From contig NW_022145543.1 of the NCBI RefSeq assembly GCF_000002235.5, positions 992,001-1,056,000 on the forward strand: DNA of 64,000 nucleotides. Direction: 5' to 3'. This DNA is from Strongylocentrotus purpuratus (lineage: Eukaryota > Echinodermata > Echinoidea > Camarodonta > Strongylocentrotidae). The notes beneath the pieces were generated by a model. The model saw nothing but the letters and a program-made list of their open reading frames with translations. It was not told where the DNA came from and did no database searches. The translations under genes and the position numbers were made by a program. Below are positions 12,501 to 23,779 of this stretch, in pieces. How positions within the stretch are numbered: position 1 is the stretch's first letter; each line of letters begins with the position of its first letter.

Positions 12501-15500
12501 TTTTTGTATCTCCCCTTTGCCATTATTTAGTACGAGGTAGCGACAGGAGAATTCCCGTACCCCAAATGGAACAGCGTTTTTGAGCAGCTCTCTCAGGTGG
12601 TCAAAGGTGACCCGCCAAGGTTGAAACACAACGACAAGTACTCCTACTCAGAAGACTTTATATCCTTTGTCAATAAATGGTGAGAAAACTAATTTACTTG
12701 TATGTGATTAACCTGTTGAATACAGAGTCTTAGATAACTTGGGCTAGAGTCTATGGAGAATGTGTGTTATACCAATGGGGTTAACACAATCTATAAGAAG
12801 GCAATAGTCCCATGGATAGGATGTCACGCTGTCGGTCCCTTATTTGGTAACATACAAGCTTATGTTCCCAAGCATTATAGATTCTATATATATATTAAAA
12901 GAAAACAACAACACCTCCTACCAACAACTACAGAAGCATACCATAACCCACTAAATGCTAAGCTTGAGATCATGTGGGAAATAGAGACTTTGGAGATGTG
13001 TCATACTAAAATTGGATAGTACACAATAAGTTAATCTTATAAGCCAGTTCGTAGAAACGGTCTACACACGGGCAGATAAAGGTTATTTGTGCAAAAATGT
13101 AAAAACCCACTAAGTCCAATATTGGATACATGCCCATGAAAACTATTCATTTATGCACCAACGGTACACTCTGTGACAAGAAAGGGTATTCATGAAGCAC
13201 TCCCGTGAATTTGGCAGTGATTATTCTAAAATGCACAAAGTAGGACTTCTCCATGTTTGAATATTTGTACCATGTACACTGTACTAACTATGAACTAGTA
13301 TATTTGTTTTAACAAGTTCAAAATGACATTGACTCGCACTCCCTGTGCTTCTGCATAGGTGAACAACGGCACATTATTTGCCCATCATTCTGGTTCATTC
13401 TAAACCATCAGTATAGAGTTCTGCCATGTAGCAGGAACTGTATTGGGTCTTGCGCAACAATATCTTACAGGTATTATTTAGGGGATTCCCCAGTTTGATT
13501 CTGTATTGAAGAAAGTTTGTTAGTGTAGAAGGGAATTTCAATCTATCTGAAGTCATGCACACACACACACACACAAAACACAACAAAGGTAATATTTGTT
13601 TTTCTCCTTTCAAATGATACACCTCCTAACAGTGCTATTTTACAGACACCCAACCAAAAACTAATCAAAGGCTTCTGAAAACAAGTGCATCTTCAACAAA
13701 ACTTTATAGACAGCACCAGATAGGGCTTCCTTATGATAAACAGAAGCTATAGAGGTAAAGAAAGCCATTCAATTTGATAGAATGAGGTCTTTTACAACTG
13801 ATCCTCCTCCGAGTATGATTAAAGTTTTAGAATTCGGCCTGGTTAGTTCTTGTAAGTTAGGTTTTCACCGTGCAAATCTTGGCATTATTATTTTAGGCAT
13901 TTGGCGTCACCTCTACTGGAGAGGGAAAAAACGAATGTATTTACTGTATTCATTGGGTCTCTCCTCCCGGTATATCTGATTGGAGTGTGCAGGTGGACCA
14001 CTGCACCGGGGTTTCCCCCTACTCTTATACAAATAGTCCAGTGGTTTCTTAGAATGCAAAAAGTGGTGACTCGCCTCTACATGGGGCTCCATTTAACATC
14101 CTATCCGAGGGATAGAGTGTTTTCCACTGTAACACAACCTGCCTCTAAGAAACAGGGGAGGGGCACGTAAGCTCACAAGGCAGGCTTCAGTCATCTGCCT
14201 AGGTTGGATTTGAACCCAAGATCTTTGGTTCAGCAGGCAGATGCTTTGGTTCAACAGGCAGATGCTTTGGTTTGACAGGCAGATGATGCTTTACTGACTG
14301 AGCCACCTACTAGTCACTTCAAAAGGGTTGTTAGGGTTATATAACCGTGCATAGTAATACATCCTATTTATGTTACACTCATATTATCTGTTGAGAGTCA
14401 TAAGGGCTTTAACTCATATCCTCAACACTTAGTTAATGCCCTTCTGGCTATCACCAAGAAGATATGAATTATTTTGAGAATGAATGCTAATTACCTAATT
14501 TTTATCTCCTGTCTAATCTTTCATGCAGTCTCACGAAGGACGAGAAGTACAGGCCAAAGTACAAGAATTTATTAGTGAGTAATGTCAATCTTTATTTTTG
14601 TTTACAAAATGTTTAAGGAGGATGAACATTTTTATGCCTCTGTTACGAAGTAGCCGGAGGCATTATGTTTTCGGGTTGTCCGTCTGTCCGTCCGTCCGTC
14701 CGTACGTCCGGTACGTCCCGTTCTCGTGATCGCGTTATCTGAAGAACCGATTGATGGATTCCTGCCAAACTTTGGTCATGTATGTATCTTGCAGAGCCAA
14801 TGAACTGATTAGATTTTGGTGTCACGAGGTCAAAGGTCAAAGGTCACAGGGCTCATTTTGTATGCAAAAACAGCTTGTGATCGCGTTTTCTGAAGAACCG
14901 ATTGATGGATTTCTGCCAAACTTTGGTCATGTATGTATCTTGCATAGCCAATGAACTGATAAGATTTTGGGGTCTCGAGGTCAAAGATCAAAGGTCACAG
15001 GGCTCATTATGTATGCAAAAACAGTTTGTGATCGCGTTTATCTCAAGAACCGATTCATGGATTCCTGCCAAACTTAGGTCATGTATGTTACTTGCAGAAC
15101 CGATGAACTGATTAGATTTTGGGGTCATGAGGTTAAGGTCAAAGGTCATGCGGCTCATTATGTATAACTTGAACTTTCCATCTAGTTTTGGTTTGTTTTT
15201 TAGTCGAATGTGTTACAGGCTGTGTTGGGTCGGGGCAATCTACTCATATTGGCCCTTCCACAACTCAGAATTATTTAGATAAATAAAGAACAATCAAGAT
15301 GATTTGGTTACCTTTGATCCGTTTATTGCTCTCAACTCGAGCCACATCTTGGAAATCGCATATCAATCACCATCTCATTTGCATATTCGTAACAGCTGCT
15401 AGATCACAAAGAAAAAGAAGCACAGAGTGAAAAATTGCCTCGGAACGTTTTTTTACGAGTAACTGAACATATTTAATGCCATGTTTACTTGTGAATTGTG

Positions 15501-16254
15501 GAGTTGCAAAAGGGGGCTTCCATAGTTGCATGATATGTGACATTGCATGATAAATGAAGACCAAGTCCCCTTCTAGCACCCTAAAGCATACAAGTATTTC
15601 ATTAAAAACTTTTTAAAACATTTACCTGCACATACATGTCTATACAAGTAATGTTTATCCTAATAAGAAGACATTCCTAGTGCCTTCAGTCTATGTACCT
15701 ACCTACACCAATTACAAACCAGGAATAACATGTCCACAATGGATGAAAAATGTCCTTGTGTATTTGGTGATCTACATTGTATAATTTTGTCATGATTATG
15801 TTTAATTCATTTGTAGATTGTACAGCACATGCTCTTGTGACAATTAATTTTCCACGTTTATCAAATTCTTCACCCAAATCCTGGACCCATTGCTATATCT
15901 AATCCTAACATTGAAACTATCCTAAAAATCCATTTGCAACCCTATGCCAAACCTATAGAGCGGAAATGATGCACAGTGAGTGTGAATAATCTGATGGCCG
16001 GGGTAATAATATCTGTAAAGGGCTTAGAGATGGTATTCAGTAATAAATGCTGTAGAAATCCAGATTATTATTGTTATTATTATTATGACGCAGGAGCAAT
16101 TGTGAGGTCACTTTACGTTCTAATTGTCAATACTCTCTTTATATCCTCTTATCCATAGGAGTACAAATTCATCAAGGATTATGAACATGCCAACATCGAC
16201 GTCGCAACCTTCGTCTCAGAGATCCTTCTTGCAATGAGATCCACCTCACAATGA
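992..16254 (+). CDS. MAP2K4: MAP2K4 (MKK4/SEK1) dual-specificity kinase, 3' ten coding exons
   Basis: Cytoplasmic MAP kinase kinase that phosphorylates Thr and Tyr in the activation loop of JNK and p38. Coding exons: 992-1052, 6014-6127, 7300-7419, 8084-8203, 9799-9850, 10484-10611, 11545-11622, 12531-12679, 14529-14574, 16159-16254 (TGA). All joins are GT-AG and keep phase, giving 320 residues after one leading base; human MAP2K4 has 399, so the N-terminal docking region lies left of the window. Seen in order: [14 protein letters not shown] pre-kinase segment, P-loop [14 protein letters not shown] lysine in MAVK at the end of the second exon, [30 protein letters not shown] split by an intron, [13 protein letters not shown], phospho-acceptors in SIART, then PERIDP and YPKWNSVF. 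The SIART serine and threonine match the sites phosphorylated by MAP3Ks. This segment separates MAP2K4 from MAP2K7 and MAP2K3/6. Identification is firm; the exact 5' extent is unknown. Confidence 0.95.
2288..2745. repeat. Pyrimidine-only tract, CT/CCCT microsatellite
   Basis: About 450 bases of almost pure C and T (TCTCTCTTCCCC variants with pure CT runs and one C13-type run). The open frames across it (Ser/Leu/Pro one way, Arg/Glu/Gly the other) are artefacts of composition. Confidence 0.95.
3661..3977. mobile_element. Foldback/MITE element with CCAGTTCACGGTT ends
   Basis: The left end GACCAGTTCACGGTTAG and right end GCAACCGTGAACTGGC are inverted repeats about 317 bp apart. Partial relatives lie at about 205-400 (same orientation; shared ATCCACAGATC and TTTCCACCTGTG-like stretches) and 13040-13265 (opposite orientation; starts AGCCAGTTC, shares GGGCAGATAAAGG). 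Non-coding. Confidence 0.75.
5214..5362. mobile_element. Short foldback MITE with GGCCCTGTTTCATAAAAC ends
   Basis: AGGCCCTGTTTCATAAAACTT at the left and AAGTTTTATGAAAAAGGGCC at the right form inverted arms of about 30 bp. The centre includes TTGATTGGCTGATGG, which recurs in the element at 32663-32804. Confidence 0.8.
5637..5669. repeat. TA dinucleotide run
   Basis: Uninterrupted alternating A and T of about 32 bases in a MAP2K4 intron. Confidence 0.9.
5757..5791 (+). repeat. G35 homopolymer
   Basis: Thirty-five consecutive G residues in a MAP2K4 intron, about 220 bp upstream of the exon at 6014. It could form G-quadruplexes, and the length may also be uncertain in the assembly. Confidence 0.95.
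7101..7245. mobile_element. Degenerate short foldback element
   Basis: CTGGGCAGCATTTCAC at the left pairs with TTTCATAAATCACTGCCC at the right, and CACCAACATCCCATT pairs with AATGGGATGTCGGTG inside. This is the same architecture as 5214-5362 and 32663-32804. It lies 55 bp before a MAP2K4 exon. Confidence 0.55.
8441..8830. repeat. Direct tandem duplication of about 200 bp
   Basis: TAAGCTGTTGTAAGTTGCCC...TTACAGTCTGTATAT (8468-8630) repeats as TTAGCTGTTGTAAATAGCCC...TTACAGTCTGTATT (8671-8817), both with the shared core TTTTTAGAATTATGAGAAAC. Intronic in MAP2K4. Confidence 0.8.
8830..9023 (-). mobile_element. Dispersed repeat of about 190 bp, copy A
   Basis: It is the reverse complement of 12041-12226 with few differences: ACCAACAGGCAC, GGATTATGGGGGACC and GGTCACTGACAGGTGG all have exact partners there. 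MAP2K4 exons 9799-11622 lie between the two copies. Confidence 0.85.
9445..9557. repeat. TTC triplet microsatellite
   Basis: About 37 TTC units with one CCTC interruption, followed by a T run and a G run, in the MAP2K4 intron 5' of the exon at 9799. The poly-Leu and poly-Glu frames here are artefacts. Confidence 0.95.
10513..11000 (+). repeat. Tandem triplication (about 188 bp) covering the 3' part of the MAP2K4 activation-segment exon
   Basis: The unit begins inside the true exon (GGGAGGCAACATC at 10515) and recurs at 10703 and 10892, giving periods of 188 and 189 bp. Each unit carries the end of the exon, its donor and G-rich intron sequence (GGAGGGGTTGTGGTGG). Copy 2 still spells [18 protein letters not shown] and ends in GTGAGT at 10800. 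Copy 3 has DFGDSGQL, lacks nine bases across the VDS region and ends in GTGAGT at 10980. Both copies lack the DVKPSN part. The nearest upstream AGs (10690, 10878) sit in G/T-rich sequence without a good pyrimidine tract, and use of either would bring in a stop codon. They are best read as pseudoexons. Confidence 0.9.
11093..11175. repeat. GATGTT/GATGAT repeat
   Basis: Alternating GATGTT and GATGAT units in a MAP2K4 intron, just after the exon triplication. Confidence 0.85.
11355..11440 (-). mobile_element. tRNA-like SINE fragment
   Basis: On the minus strand TGGCTCAATGGTCAG resembles an RNA polymerase III A box, and CTTCGATCCTAG follows about 40 bases later as a B box. No complete element is visible. 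Confidence 0.45.
11640..11860. mobile_element. Long near-perfect palindrome (221 bp foldback element)
   Basis: The arms run from CACTATGAACATGACTGAC inward to GTGTAGAACAGGTG and back out to GTCCGTCATATTCATAGTG. They are roughly 95 bp each with only a few mismatches around a short loop (TCACATGCATATT). It begins 17 bp after the MAP2K4 exon ending at 11622. Confidence 0.9.
12041..12226 (+). mobile_element. Dispersed repeat of about 190 bp, copy B (inverted relative to copy A)
   Basis: Contains GTCCCACTGCACTACTTAT, GGTCCCCCATAATCCCC and CCACCTGTCAGTGACC, matching the opposite strand of 8830-9023. Non-coding. Confidence 0.85.
13040..13265. mobile_element. Partial copy of the CCAGTTCACGGTT foldback family
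   Basis: Reads as the reverse complement of 3661-3977 from its AGCCAGTTC terminus through GCAGATAAAGG, CATGCCCATGAAAA and AAAGTAGGACTTC. The distal end is missing. Located in the MAP2K4 intron after the exon ending at 12679. Confidence 0.65.
13560..13575. repeat. AC dinucleotide run
   Basis: Short CA repeat in a MAP2K4 intron. Confidence 0.8.
13880..14318 (-). mobile_element. tRNA-derived SINE with internally triplicated head
   Basis: On the minus strand the head reads GTAGGTGGCTCAGTCAGTAA (A box-like) and GGGTTCAAATCCAACC (B box). Between them a unit of about 23 bp containing GCATCTGCCTG followed by TGAACCAAA or TCAAACCAAA occurs three times (14221-14290), where a tRNA would carry one anticodon arm. 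The body continues towards 13880. Intronic in MAP2K4. Confidence 0.65.
14638..15172 (+). repeat. Tandem repeat of about 150 bp with AGGTCAAAGGTCA blocks and a GTCCGTCC leader
   Basis: After a TCCGTCCGTCCG stretch, a unit starting GTGATCGCGTT...GAAGAACCGATTGATGGATT...GGTCATGTATGT...CAATGAACTGAT occurs three times (starts near 14727, 14878 and 15029). Each ends in repeated AGGTCA-like half-sites, at about 14828, 14979 and 15131. It lies 64 bp after a MAP2K4 exon. The six-base half-sites spaced by one base fit the DR1 consensus of RXR/HNF4-type receptors; that they function is unproven. Confidence 0.85.
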
Positions 16255-18812
16255 GTGGACAGAGCAGAGTTGAGACTCTGGCTGGTCATGCTTTAGGATT
16301 ATCAATGAACTTTCAGTGAATTTCACGAGAGAAAACAAAAACAGCCAAACTCCAATATCTTCAATAGTGTTATACTTCGTGTTTTTTGTTTTCCCTCACG
16401 CAGATGTTATGCGTTGGACTGTTTTGAAAGAGTTCTATCTTGTTGAGAGCATCACAGAGTTTTATTTTAAGGTGGGACTGCTTGAGAGAGTCCCATGTTG
16501 TTGAGGGCTAACAAAGGGCTTTGAGTGAACAGTGCTTGTAGTTTTTTTTTGTGCTGTTTTGATTTTTGTTTGGGGTTTTAAATCCAAAGCTTCATTTGTT
16601 GCCCTTTTTAAAAGTCACAAACTTCTTGATGAATGCTGTAAGTTAATATATATCACAGTGTTGCTAGCAAAGAGAGTGTGTAAGTATCGACTCCGTGACT
16701 ACTGAATTCTCTTCATCATATACATACCACCCAGGTTCCTGTGGGTGATGGTTTAAAAGCAGACAAAAGGCGCTCTCTGATATGAATGTCCGGCCATTTT
16801 TGCCCAGTGTTATAAGAGCACTTGCCCAAAATTTCAAGTAACTTCCAAAGTTGTTATGTATTTTGAGCCAAGGTAAATGGGCAGAGTGAGTCTTTTGACT
16901 CAAGAGGCTGTCATAGATTTTGTTTAGTGGGCAAGCATGCAAAAAGGATGGGAATACCCTTCATTCATCGCCCATTTCGGTTGCTCACTGTTACGGAGAT
17001 TTTAAAAATTTAATTCTTGTTCAGACGCGAGGTTTTAAATTGCTGTGGTTGTTATTATACCGACGTAATTGAATCGTTTCTGTATCTTATAACACAAAAC
17101 TCGGCGAATACGTGTAGGACCTATGTTTTACCCAGCTGCCATTCATCTACAAGTAATTTGAAAACGGCAGTGGTTTACCGCTTCACAGCCAAACAAACCT
17201 TTATAGATGAGAGTTGGTTATGTCAATACAATTTGGTTTGCCACAGTTTCCAGAATCATGAAGTAGGTATGAGGGTTTAATATCATCTTGCAATTTAATG
17301 ACTTCTTCAAAAGTAAGCTGCATTTTGTTTTTCGCTGTCTCTCTCTCTGTTTGTTGGTTTGTTTTTATGTCTGTCTGTTCCTCCACATCATTGTGGGGTA
17401 AATATCACTGGGTACGTGAGAGTTAAAATTAAACTTAGGAAATAGTGTTTCAATTGATGTAACTTGAGGCAAGATATTAAATCATTCTGTGCAAAGAAAA
17501 CTTGAAATGAAGTGTATGAAACCTTTGATCATGCACATAAATTGTTGCTTTGTACATTTTAGCAAATCATTTAAATTGAATGATTTCTTGCATTTATGGG
17601 TAGAAAAATGAATTGCAATTATATTGAGCTGCACACAATGTATGCCGAGTTTGTGAATTTTCTTAAGAAGAGTTTGCTGCTTTTTAGTGTTGAATTAAAA
17701 ATCTTTGCACTTACCAGGTCTTACTGTTACAACCCAGATACAAAAAGTATTAGATACTGTAAGCTTCAGTTTTCATCATTATCGTCATCGAGGCCCATGT
17801 TGGAAAACTTCAATACCAACAACAAAAAGGAATCTGTGAAAATTGCTCTTTTACAGATCGCCAAAGTCTCATTTTGCCAAAGTTTCTGGTTTTAGAGTAA
17901 ACTACACCTAACCAAAGTGAACACCATGAGTGCTCTTTTGCAAAAACTCAGGGCAAACACACAATTGTGACTAGTTACAGCAGTTCCACTACCATAGATA
18001 TATGAAGTCTAGATAATACCAGACGATCCAAATTCATAAATGTAATTATGCAGAAGTTCTACAGTTTTACATGAGCCAAATTGAAATGTAAACAGTACTA
18101 TCCCGTGAAATGAATGCTAGTTTAAGAATGGTTTGCAGATTTGTAAAGGTCTGCTTAGAAAGAGTAGTATCAACAAACATCAAATGTAATCATAGAATTT
18201 AGTCAGAAAATTAGATTAGCTTCCAAATTGTATGTCCCCTTTTCAAGAATGGTTTTTCTTTCAAATAATACGTCATTAGATAAATAAATTTTAATAATGT
18301 ATTGTCATCTGCAACACGCAAAGCCCAATTACTCCAATATCAGTATTGACAAAAAAGCAAAATATATGAACATTTTGGGATATCATAGCAGGAGATAACT
18401 CACGATTGTATACCTACCTGTAGTACATTTATATCAATTCCATTGCTACTGACGGGCAAGTGTTTGTTGGAAAACTTGTGTAAAATGCAATGCCTCATAT
18501 TCAAATAAGGTAGTCCACTTCCTTGTTTTGTAATTATTGACAATGGCAGATTTGTAGCACTAACATCACAGAAATTTAAATAGCTTTCTTTTCACCAGTA
18601 GAGGGGAGAATGGAATATTTTTTCATTCCAAAAGCGAGCAGTATCTGTTAGAATGTACGCAGGGAAGTATAGAGTCACTCAACAATGGTTAGATCAATGA
18701 GAGAGAAATAGATATTTTTTAGAAGAGAATCATGAATTTATTAGTTAATTGATTTAAGAGTAGAGTAGACCAGTGAGTTGTGCAGAAGCAATCATGGAAT
18801 GTATTTCACTAG

Positions 18813-18814
<2 letters not shown>

Positions 18815-18852
<38 letters not shown>
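18815..18852. repeat. GT dinucleotide microsatellite
   Basis: About 19 GT units. Confidence 0.9.
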
Positions 18853-18853
<1 letters not shown>

Positions 18854-20742
18854 GTGTTCATCGACTCTCATGTGGAGCACGTGCAAACAAAAATGGAGAA
18901 GTTTGACTTTTCAAAGGCAAAGAGATTTTAAAGTGTATATTTGTGCTTGGAAATGCATGAATTGTAATTCATGTTATCTATAGAATATAAATTGTGTAGA
19001 ATAATACCCTTGAATGTTTGGGAGATTTGAAATTTCTTGAAGTATTTAAATGAAAATTCTGGAATTCTAGATCTCTTTTCCCCCTTGTATTTTTAAAGAC
19101 AAATTTCCATCATTTTATTTCCATTATTCGAAAAGATGAGTTTGCAAATTGCAATATCCTTTTTTTTTCCCAATAGTATTTTGTTCAATTGTAATGTCTT
19201 CAATTTTCTTTATATTTAGCACATATCTGTTTGGGGTTTGGAAGATGTTGTCCTATTCAAAGGAGAAAGTGTGCTCTGAAATTTGATCAAAATGTCTCTT
19301 TAGCCCCAAAAAGACCCCCCCCCCCCCCCCCTCCCAAACAAAAAGTGTCTATTACCTTTGAGTTTGCACTTGAAGTGCAGTGCTTCTTTGCTCTTGCTTC
19401 GTTAACTATAAAATGGTTTAGTCTTTAGGTATTTGCATTTGAAAAAATATTTTCTCGTGGTAAATCATCTTGTTTTTATGTACAGTTTGTTTTATTCAGC
19501 TGACAAGTCTAAACTTTCCACTCAAATGTGAGGGAATGAATCAAGAATAAAAAAGAGCAAATTCATAACATTTTTTTTGTATCATCTTGGTTAATTTCTC
19601 AACTGTTTTGCAGAGAGCTGTGAGGATCTATTGTATCCCCCATGCTTTCTTGATGTAGGTATTGTCATGAACTGCACACCAAACAGCATGGTCATGCTGG
19701 ACATCTGCAGAAATATGTTTCTTGTATCATACACACAAATAGTAGGTTATGGGGAGGGTGGGGTATGTGTTGTAAAGTAATACTTAAAAAGAAGATACAA
19801 ACTCACATTGATCAGTATTCTTGTGGGTCTGTTTTCCTTAAAAAGAAGTTTGTTTGTGTCTAGTTTGACCATAGATCAGTCCATTATGCCCAAACTGCAT
19901 GTTCTCTTCATTTGTTTTGAATATTGAGATGCAGGAAAGGGTTACTGAACAACCAAATTGTGATTTTCTTATTTAATGCCTGGTCTGTGGTCAAACTTTA
20001 ATATGGAAAGCAGGCCCCTATGTTTATAGATATACATGTATGCTAAAAATCATGTAATTCTCTTAAGAACTTGAAATAAATTTACTAAAGAGAAACAGAT
20101 ATTTGATACAAGATTATTATGACAGATGTTGGTTGTTCTTGCGTTTTAAACAAAAAAAATAGAGAAGAATGTATTTATATATTATATATATGATTGTTGA
20201 ATTATTGTATGTCTCGTTATATATGGATAGCCATATTATTTGTTTCAAGATGGAAAATGTGATATCTGTTGTACATGTTTATGAATACTGAAAGCTGTGT
20301 GTGTAATGATTTGTTCTGTATACTATTACTGAACATTAAAATAAAACTAACAGAAAGAAACAACGAAAATATGTGTGTGAACTTTTTCTTTTCTCGTTTG
20401 AATTGTAGTTCAATGCATGTCCTATGTAGTCCGGCTTTTATTATAGATTGTTTGCATGTATATTTTACATAATGTAATACGAGAATAATACCAGTATTTT
20501 GTTGATTATATTCAGTCGTAGGGGAAGAGCTTTGTTTTATTGAATTATGATATTTTTGCTTTTGAAAAGCAAACTGTTCGTGAAACTACATTGAGTTTTA
20601 GAATCATGGAAAGGTATATTAGGCTTAGATAAAGTTGAGGAAATAGTAGAGAGCGAGAACATTGGACAGTGTCGTATGAGGAGATATGGAGCTAAGGATT
20701 ATTTTCCCCCTTCAATCTCACTACCCGTTTTCCCACCACACC

Positions 20743-20810
20743 CTCCCCCCCCCCCCCCGTCTGTATCTCTCTCTCTCTTTTCTTTTTCTCTCTCTCTCCT
20801 CCCACCATCT
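20743..20810. repeat. C run and CT-rich tract
   Basis: C-rich run followed by CTCTCT/TTTTCT tracts. Open frames across it are compositional. Confidence 0.8.
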
Positions 20811-21041
20811 CTCTGATAAGATTGCAACATTACAACATTACAATATGTTTATGACCATTTCATTTATTCAAAACAATCTATCAAGTGACCTCGCTTATAT
20901 TCATCAGAGTTCAATAAAAGTGTACAGGTGCTTTGGTTATTATTCAATTTATTATTTGAATATTATGGATAGCCCAAACATGATTGTAGAGGGAGACACA
21001 TTGAAACACAAGAAAGGGCGGGAAGAGGGAAGGAGACATAG

Positions 21042-21046
<5 letters not shown>

Positions 21047-21080
<34 letters not shown>
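21047..21080. repeat. GA dinucleotide microsatellite
   Basis: About 17 AG units with one ACGCG interruption at the end. Confidence 0.9.
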
Positions 21081-21082
<2 letters not shown>

Positions 21083-21324
21083 GCGAGAGAGAATGATTGG
21101 CACATGTAAATGTAGTTTTCTTTTAAACACTCATTAAATACGTAGAAGTATGCACCTATGCACACAACATGTACAACTAACACAGTCTTCTACAATCGAA
21201 AGAATATTGCACGGTACTCATGAAGAAAAGTCACAATTCATCAAAGGATAATCCAACAATTCTAAAATATAAAAGTAAGCAGAAAATCAGAGAAGCAGAC
21301 TGGTGACAGTTTGAACGACATCGT

Positions 21325-21960
21325 GTTTCAACTGTGTTAACACTATCACACTTTGTTCACACTGTTAACACTGAGCTGATATAAATTGGGATCGTTAGTA
21401 TTAAGTAAAGACACTAATTACAATACTTTCGCGTTGTGTGACACACCATAGAAAAAGTTTTGTTAGGAGAAAATGTGCAATATTTAGATCACAGGATTAA
21501 TCCGACATTAAAAACAAGGGAGTTGGGGCATTTTAATAGTGTGGACAATGAACGTATACTGTGTCATCATTGTTTACATTGTTACCATACTATGTCCACA
21601 CTTTTGACACTGTTGGTGCTATGTTAACGCTCTATTGATATACTGTGTTCACATTCATTGTGCTAACTAGCATTGTTCATACTGTGTCAAATTACATCAT
21701 GTGTTTACAATGTTTACATCTTGCTATTGCTGTGTTAACACAACTCATACTGTGTTCAAAGTGTTACACTGTGTCAATTTTGTGTTAACACTAATCATGC
21801 TTGGTTCATACCGTTAACACTGAGCCAATACTGTGTTAACACTAATTCATACTGTGTCCTAATTTAGTTCAGTGGTATTTATACTATTGAAATTCAGGTG
21901 CTAACAATGTTAATGCTGCGCTAACTCTAATCATGCCTGCATGTACTTTGTTCGCAAGGT
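21325..21960. repeat. Degenerate repeat rich in TGTTAACAC and ACTGTGTT
   Basis: The motif GTTAACACT or a one-base variant appears near 21336, 21364, 21623, 21731, 21782, 21812 and 21834, with intervening ACTGTGTTCA and CATACTGTGT words. The unit is too diverged for one clear period. GTTAAC is self-complementary. It lies just downstream of the stop codon of the minus-strand NTF2-like gene. Confidence 0.7.
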
Positions 21961-22067
21961 TTTCACAGTGTTTTCACACTATGTCCAATCTATAATTATA
22001 TCGAACTCGGTCCGACCAGGCTATAATGATAAAATGGCGAAATAACTACATGTATAGGGCGAAATAA

Positions 22068-23703
22068 CTACAAGGGGACTTTCTCCTCAGCGTTGTTCGT
22101 AAAACTTTCTACGTCGATCACGAAGCTGGAGCCATTTTTCTTCCACACTGCTGCTAATTTTCCTTCTTTCAACACTTGACCATCAGATTTGACTAGCCTA
22201 ACATAGCTCCACTCAAAGAGTCTTTCGCTGTCCAGATCATCACCCACTTCTTGCACGCTTATTCCAAGCTTAGTAGCGCCGAGTTTGCGGAACCATCGAA
22301 AAATAGCCTCTGGTGATAAAGATATAAAATACAAGAATAAGTTAAACATTAACTCTCACTTTTGAATTCAAGTTCATTGCATGAAATGTATTCATTTATC
22401 TTCATTTAAAGATGCTGATGATAACAATTTTACTTCATGAAGATAATGATTAATAATGATAATGGCCAGCTACATGAAGATTTTTTCGAGCAAGCAGAGC
22501 AATCGAAATGATTTACGATTTACAACTCCATAATATTATTGAAAAACACACTTTGATAAACGCTTTGGGCAATGTTGTACCATGTACCTTACTTGAGGGT
22601 ATATAATTCAGGTAAAACAATATGAAATAAAATGTCAAGCAAAGATGTTTACGGGCTCACACATATTCTGTTGATTTAACCACGTGTTGATGCAAACTGG
22701 ACGTTTGCATCATTTAATCAGTGGTTAATTTAGCAAGGTTATAACCTTTTGATTACTACTTGTTTTAATGTTTGGTGTAAACATCACCCAAAATCGCCTG
22801 TCGAGAGCCAGAAATGCATTATGTTAATTCATAAACGATATGCCTAAATGCCTGTTTAATTCAGGTTTCAATAGGTGAAATATAACCATTCATTTGTTTC
22901 TCTCTTATTTTTGCTTGTCAGAAAAGTGAGGGAATTCCTTTCAGAAAACCAAAATGGTGGATCCGCCCCTGCACATCTAAGCTAAATTTCGCAGTCTTCC
23001 CCCATTAGAATCTCTGGTACACGCTGCATGCATGATTGTGCAGCCATCAGCATATGCGACCTTTTACATTTCTATCAGCCCAGTTTTCAAATGGCAAATA
23101 CGTAAATAGCATTGAATATAGCAGCCGACTCTTTTTACCCCTTAACCTTCTGCGATTTCTAAACTTAGAAGAAAATCAATTCGATGCCTTAGATGTTTTC
23201 AAATATGCATACGATTGACCTCATTTCAAGAGAAAATGCTACTAGTGGTGGCAAGTCAGGCTTGTTCGCCCTTTGCTTCAAAATCAACACTGAAATGTTA
23301 TCAATAAATAGCCATGTAACGTACAATCATATCTCATTTTAGAATGATGAATATACATGTATTACTATTTTATGGTATAGTGCTCATATACGTGTACCAC
23401 ACAAGATGCTGAAGGAGTTACAAAATATAGAAGGCTAAATAAAAATTCTGTGCCCACAGCATTCAATGAATTCCTTGTTCGCAGCCCCATCTAGACTTCG
23501 CCTGGCTGGAGAGGGGCAAATATAAATTAATGCCTCGCTCCTATATGCATAGATAGAGATAGACAGAGTTGGAAGTGGATAGAAAGAGATACATACAGGG
23601 AAAGAGAAATAGAGAGAGAGAGTGTGTGTGTGTGTATGTGTATGTGTTTGACAGTGTATACAGATAGACTGACTGAAACAGAAGTATAGAGAGGGTGAGG
23701 GAA

Positions 23704-23779
<76 letters not shown>

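Larger units (their letters stand above)
16255..22067. other. MAP2K4 3'UTR and intergenic DNA
   Basis: No protein-coding exon is recognised. The first part is probably MAP2K4 3'UTR; several AATAAA hexamers occur (for example near 19548 and 20339), so the cleavage site cannot be chosen. It contains a GT microsatellite (18815-18852), C runs (about 19317-19332 and 20747-20758), a GA run (21047-21080) and the TGTTAACAC-rich block. Confidence 0.6.
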
